From the NCBI GenBank assembly GCA_008017255.1, contig SSHD01000133.1, forward strand, positions 1 to 9,315: a stretch of 9,315 bases of DNA. The letters are read 5' to 3'. Made by a program: the position numbers and the translations under genes. A model generated the notes under the pieces. That model was given only the letters and a program-made list of their open reading frames with translations, had not been told where the DNA came from and made no database searches. Position 1 is the first letter of the stretch. Every line of letters starts with the position of its first letter. Below, in pieces: positions 6,890 through 9,315 of the stretch. This DNA comes from Acinetobacter sp. GTDB taxonomy: Bacteria > Pseudomonadota > Gammaproteobacteria > Pseudomonadales > Moraxellaceae.

Positions 6890-6915
6890 CCTACTTTTCC
6901 CGTAAGAAAAGTAGG
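6890..6915. repeat. Perfect 10-bp palindromic hairpin
   Basis: CCTACTTTTC (6890-6899) and GAAAAGTAGG (6906-6915) are exact inverse complements around CCGTAA. No T-run follows on either strand, so it is not a typical terminator. It has the look of a REP-like dispersed palindrome. Confidence 0.8.
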
Positions 6916-7010
6916 TCGAGCCGAAGGCTTACCCAAATATAAGATGAGTACTCGGTAAGACACCGCATAATCATCATACTGGGCATATCTTATTTATTTT
7001 GGTCTGTTTT

Positions 7011-7787
7011 ATGGCGGTTATTTTCTTAGAATCGAGAGACAATGCAAAAATCAAACATTTGCGTGGCTTAATCGAACTCAATAGCGCACGAAAAAAACAT
7101 CAACAAACCGTTTTAGAAGGCGCACACTTGTGCCTTGCTTGGTTACAACAACAGAAAAAATTCAGCGCATTATTTACGACCGAAGCGACACTCGAACATC
7201 CTGAATTTAGCCAAATTATGCAGTTGCATCAGGGTCATATCTTTATTCTAAGTGAAGTGCTGTATAAAGATTTAAGCCTTTTAGGCACCACACTGCCATG
7301 CTTGGCTATTATCGAGCTACCACAAAACCCACCAGAAATTGACTTTAACCAAGACACGCTGATTTTAGAAAATGTGCAAGACCCCGGCAATGTAGGCACC
7401 CTACTACGCTCCGCTGCCGCAGCCAATATTAAACAAGTACTTTGCACACAAGGTTCTGCATCTCTCTGGGCACCACGCGTGCTACGTGCCGGCATGGGCG
7501 CACATTTTAGTCTGAGCTGTTATGAAAATATCGTGCTGCAAGAAATTCTGCCGCAATTCAAAATTCCAGTGTATGTGACCAGTTCGCACCGCTCGACCAG
7601 TTTATATAGCAAAGACCTCAGTCAAGCCTGTGCGTGGATTTTGGGCAATGAAGGGCAAGGTGCCAGTGACTATGCCTTAGAACATGCGCAAGCGGTCACT
7701 ATTCCGCAACCGGGTGGACAAGAATCGCTCAATGTTGCGATTGCTGGTTCTATTTGCCTGTTCGAAATGGTGCGCCAACGCCAATAA
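7011..7787 (+). CDS. SpoU/TrmH-family RNA 2'-O-methyltransferase (target unknown)
   Basis: This 258-residue protein is an S-adenosylmethionine-dependent methyltransferase of the SPOUT class with a trefoil-knot fold. The N-terminal substrate-binding domain is about residues 1-100 (ESRDNAKIKHLRGL, VLEGAHLCLAWL). The catalytic domain shows the three family motifs: NVQDPGNVGTLLRSA (121-135, with the conserved Arg133), ILGNEGQG (210-217) and IPQPGGQESLNVAIA (231-245). Relatives methylate ribose in rRNA or tRNA, and the motifs do not tell which site. I chose the ATG at 7011 over an in-frame TTG at 6999 because homologs of this type begin close to the ESRDN motif; neither has a good Shine-Dalgarno. 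It stands alone between the repeat-rich spacer and the sigma-factor set. Confidence 0.9.
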   Translation: MAVIFLESRDNAKIKHLRGLIELNSARKKHQQTVLEGAHLCLAWLQQQKKFSALFTTEATLEHPEFSQIMQLHQGHIFILSEVLYKDLSLLGTTLPCLAIIELPQNPPEIDFNQDTLILENVQDPGNVGTLLRSAAAANIKQVLCTQGSASLWAPRVLRAGMGAHFSLSCYENIVLQEILPQFKIPVYVTSSHRSTSLYSKDLSQACAWILGNEGQGASDYALEHAQAVTIPQPGGQESLNVAIAGSICLFEMVRQRQ

Positions 7788-7818
7788 AACTTAAAAGATG
7801 TTAAAAGCAGGCTTTTAT

Positions 7819-7827
7819 TGCTAGAAT
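7819..7827 (+). promoter_or_regulatory. Possible extended -10 promoter of the sigma-factor operon
   Basis: TGC followed by TAGAAT fits an extended -10 element about 100 bases before the sigma-factor start; no good -35 box is seen. No ECF-type GGAACTT/TCTAA pair was found, so autoregulation is not supported by sequence. Confidence 0.3.
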
Positions 7828-7928
7828 CTAAGCTACAACTACAAAATAATTGCTTCGGTTGTCAACGCATCTACCACTTCCTACGTTATATGATTAATGA
7901 ATTGTATAACTGGTAATGGTGGCTATCC

Positions 7929-8567
7929 ATGACAGGATTTTCCATCTCTATGGATTTAGCACCTAAACAGGCTCGAACCGCCAACAGTACTGAAAGCAGT
8001 ACCGTTGAACAACGTCTGCGTTTTTTTATGCAAGACGTGACTGGTCGTGCCTTGGTGATGATGGAAAGTGCTACTCAAGGGCAACAAGGCATTGCGATGG
8101 ATTTAGTGCAAGAAGCCTTTATTTCGTTGCATAAATCTTATGCCGACAAAGACACCGAAGAATGGTATCCCCTGTTCTATACGATTCTCAATAACAAATT
8201 GCAAGACTGGCGACGTAAAGAATCTCGCCGTGCACATCCATTTTCGTTGTTCAAAAAAGTTAGCTTAAATGACGATGATGAAAGCATCGACATTGTTGAT
8301 GAAAACACCCCTAACCCATTTGAATTTCTTAACCAAGCCATTACTTTGGAAGAAATTCAAGCAGCGGTGCAACAACTACCCATTCGCCAACAACAAGCAT
8401 TTATGCTCAGAGCGTGGGAAGGATTTGACACCGCAACCACAGCTGGCATTATGAATTGCAGTGAAGGCAGTGTAAAAACCCATTATCACCGAGCAATTCA
8501 AGGTCTTCGAGTTGCTTTAGAGCATTTAAACCCAAACACGAGAGGAGCATCCAATGAAAAAAGATGA
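7929..8567 (+). CDS. ECF-like RNA polymerase sigma factor
   Basis: This 212-residue sigma-70 family protein has only regions 2 and 4, as in the ECF group. Region 2 is about residues 27-100 (QGIAMDLVQEAFISLHKSY, then YTILNNKLQDWRRKESRR), for core polymerase and -10 binding. An acidic linker follows (114-127). Region 4 is about 139-196 (IQAAVQQLPIRQQQAFMLRAWEGF, then GSVKTHYHRAIQGLR), with the helix-turn-helix that reads the -35 box. A polar 25-residue N-terminal stretch has no clear role. The start is uncertain: ATG 7929 or ATG 7950 (residue 8), neither with a strong Shine-Dalgarno. The 3' end overlaps the next gene by 14 bases, which suggests the next gene controls it. The overlap with an anti-sigma-like gene and a DUF3106-like gene resembles sets in Pseudomonas and betaproteobacteria. 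Target promoters are unknown. Confidence 0.88.
   Translation: MTGFSISMDLAPKQARTANSTESSTVEQRLRFFMQDVTGRALVMMESATQGQQGIAMDLVQEAFISLHKSYADKDTEEWYPLFYTILNNKLQDWRRKESRRAHPFSLFKKVSLNDDDESIDIVDENTPNPFEFLNQAITLEEIQAAVQQLPIRQQQAFMLRAWEGFDTATTAGIMNCSEGSVKTHYHRAIQGLRVALEHLNPNTRGASNEKR
8541..8547 (+). promoter_or_regulatory. Strong ribosome binding site inside the sigma-factor gene
   Basis: AGAGGAG lies 6 bases before the ATG at 8554 and is one of the best Shine-Dalgarno matches in the window. It suggests the membrane protein is made in at least equal amounts to the sigma factor. Confidence 0.8.
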
Positions 8568-8877
8568 GTTCACCAAACAAGTGACATCCAAACTCGATCA
8601 ACTTGCTAAACAACAACAGCACAACAAAATGTTAGTGATGAACCATGTGCTCGATCGTGTAGAGAAAAAACCGTTTTCTTATTACAGCATTTGGAAATTA
8701 ACTGGCTTTGCAGTAGCTGCTGCATTAACTGCGGTTGTGGTATTACCCAATTCATTACACATGACCGATCAACCACAAAATCAGGTCATCGTCAGTCCAA
8801 AACTTTCGCCACAAATGGTTGAAGATATGGAAATGTTAATGGTCTTAGGTGAGGGTAAAGCGCCACATGGCAGCTAA
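8554..8877 (+). CDS. Small one-pass membrane protein, probable anti-sigma factor
   Basis: This 107-residue protein overlaps the sigma gene by 14 bases and has a strong Shine-Dalgarno. The N-terminal part (1-46) is charged, Gln/Lys-rich and probably helical in the cytoplasm. A membrane helix spans about 47-65 (WKLTGFAVAAALTAVVVL), and a short periplasmic tail of about 40 residues ends in SPKLSPQMVEDMEMLMVLGE. It contains no cysteine, so it is not a zinc-binding anti-sigma of the ZAS type. Size, topology and position match the membrane proteins paired with ECF sigma factors next to DUF3106 genes; it may belong with the DUF3619-type proteins of betaproteobacteria. The anti-sigma role is inferred from context, not from a recognised motif. 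Confidence 0.75.
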   Translation: MKKDEFTKQVTSKLDQLAKQQQHNKMLVMNHVLDRVEKKPFSYYSIWKLTGFAVAAALTAVVVLPNSLHMTDQPQNQVIVSPKLSPQMVEDMEMLMVLGEGKAPHGS

Positions 8878-9256
8878 AAAATTAGTACTTGTTGTATGCA
8901 CGCTCAGTTTTTTACAGCTGAGTTTTGCAGGTTCGGAACGGTTTTGGGTATTTTCAAAACCGAACAAGCCCATGACCGAAGAAGCCTGGAATGACTTGTC
9001 TATAGAAGAACAGCGTGTTTTGATTAAACACTATCAAACACTTAAGGAAATCCCAGCAGACCAAAGCGCACAACTGCAACAACGTATGGAATGGTTTACT
9101 CAGTTACCAGATAATGAAAAACAAGAAATGCGCGACGTATGGCAAAAAATGAGCACCCAAGAGCGTAATAACTTGCGTAAACGCATGCAAGATGCTAGCG
9201 CAGAAGAACGCATCAACATCAGCAAAGAATACTTCAACAAATATACAGAACACTGA
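8867..9256 (+). CDS. Exported DUF3106-like protein with repeated helical motif
   Basis: The 129-residue product begins with a signal peptide (residues 1-21, MAAKK then a hydrophobic stretch ending SFA before GSERF), so it should be periplasmic. The mature part is rich in Glu, Gln, Lys and Arg and helix-prone. A motif of the form Trp, a few residues, Leu/Met, Ser/Pro, then Glu-rich recurs: WNDLSIEEQR (41-50), WFTQLPDNEKQ (76-86), WQKMSTQERNN (92-102) and QDASAEERIN (108-117). The last three copies are 15 residues apart. This is typical of DUF3106 proteins. The ATG at 8867 is preferred to the GTG at 8849 because it gives a clean signal peptide and has GAGGG 11 bases upstream. It overlaps the previous gene by 11 bases. 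Function is unknown; an envelope sensor or effector is a reasonable guess. Confidence 0.8.
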   Translation: MAAKKLVLVVCTLSFLQLSFAGSERFWVFSKPNKPMTEEAWNDLSIEEQRVLIKHYQTLKEIPADQSAQLQQRMEWFTQLPDNEKQEMRDVWQKMSTQERNNLRKRMQDASAEERINISKEYFNKYTEH

Positions 9257-9315
9257 GCCTTACGCTCTACAGCATTTAGCTCATTACCTTTAAAACAGAT
9301 AAAATAATCAAAAAA

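Larger units (their letters stand above)
6753..7010. other. Gene-free spacer of 258 bases rich in inverted repeats
   Basis: No credible coding frame is seen on either strand. The spacer holds the 88-base pair of inverted arms, the perfect 10-bp hairpin at 6890-6915, a small AGCC-GAA-GGCT stem (6919-6929), CTTACC (6928-6933) able to pair with GGTAAG (6954-6959), and the 8-base palindrome GAGTACTC (6946-6953). No clear terminator for fbp and no convincing promoter for the next gene could be picked out. Confidence 0.7.

Noticed and set aside
6999..7010. TTG start for the RNA methyltransferase, adding MVCF
   Set aside because: It has no ribosome binding site and adds four residues outside the usual family start; the ATG at 7011 is preferred, though only moderately supported.
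7802..7817. Possible terminator after the RNA methyltransferase (AAAAGC-AG-GCTTTT)
   Set aside because: The stem is only about 5-6 mostly A-T pairs with a tight loop and no T-run, so I cannot support it.
7859..7910. TTGTCA and TATAAC boxes before the sigma-factor gene
   Set aside because: TTGTCA is a good -35 match, but the -10 at 17 bases (TACGTT) is poor and TATAAC lies too far away to pair with it.
8849..8866. GTG start for the DUF3106-like protein, adding MRVKRH
   Set aside because: The ATG at 8867 gives a normal signal peptide and has a GAGGG upstream; the GTG has none.
9257..9315. Terminator or new gene after the DUF3106-like gene
   Set aside because: The last 59 bases hold no stem with a T-run and no start; any next gene lies outside the window.

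Overview
The window reads as chromosomal core sequence from a moderately AT-rich gammaproteobacterium, most likely Acinetobacter or a close Moraxellaceae relative. This is inferred from the protein sequences, the ruvB-ybgC-tolQRAB-pal order (shared with pseudomonads) and the base composition; no species marker was tested. Coding density is high. I see no insertion sequence, phage gene, CRISPR array, rRNA or tRNA.

Layout. Positions 1-619 hold the 3' part of ruvB (Holliday-junction motor). Positions 663-5363 hold the envelope-constriction cluster ybgC-tolQ-tolR-tolA-tolB-pal, all on the + strand. TolQ and TolR form the inner-membrane proton channel. TolA spans the periplasm, and here its stalk contains six 42-bp tandem repeats. 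TolB is the periplasmic beta-propeller that shuttles between TolA and Pal. Pal is the outer-membrane lipoprotein that holds peptidoglycan. A hairpin lies between tolA and tolB. The cluster ends right after pal at a strong, apparently bidirectional terminator, so the cpoB gene that closes this operon in E. coli and Pseudomonas is not in its usual place.

On the other side of that terminator a small acidic protein gene (5420-5605) runs on the minus strand. It is divergent from fbp (class I fructose-1,6-bisphosphatase, gluconeogenesis). The roughly 260 bases after fbp carry no gene but are rich in inverted repeats: an 88-base pair of imperfect arms, then a perfect 10-bp hairpin, then smaller stems. 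A SpoU/TrmH-family RNA methyltransferase follows.

The last part (7929-9256) is a compact three-gene set with overlapping ends: an ECF-like sigma factor, a one-pass membrane protein that probably acts as its anti-sigma factor, and an exported DUF3106-like protein with a repeated motif. It looks like a self-contained envelope-signalling unit and is the most interesting functional lead here. Its signal and regulon cannot be read from the sequence.
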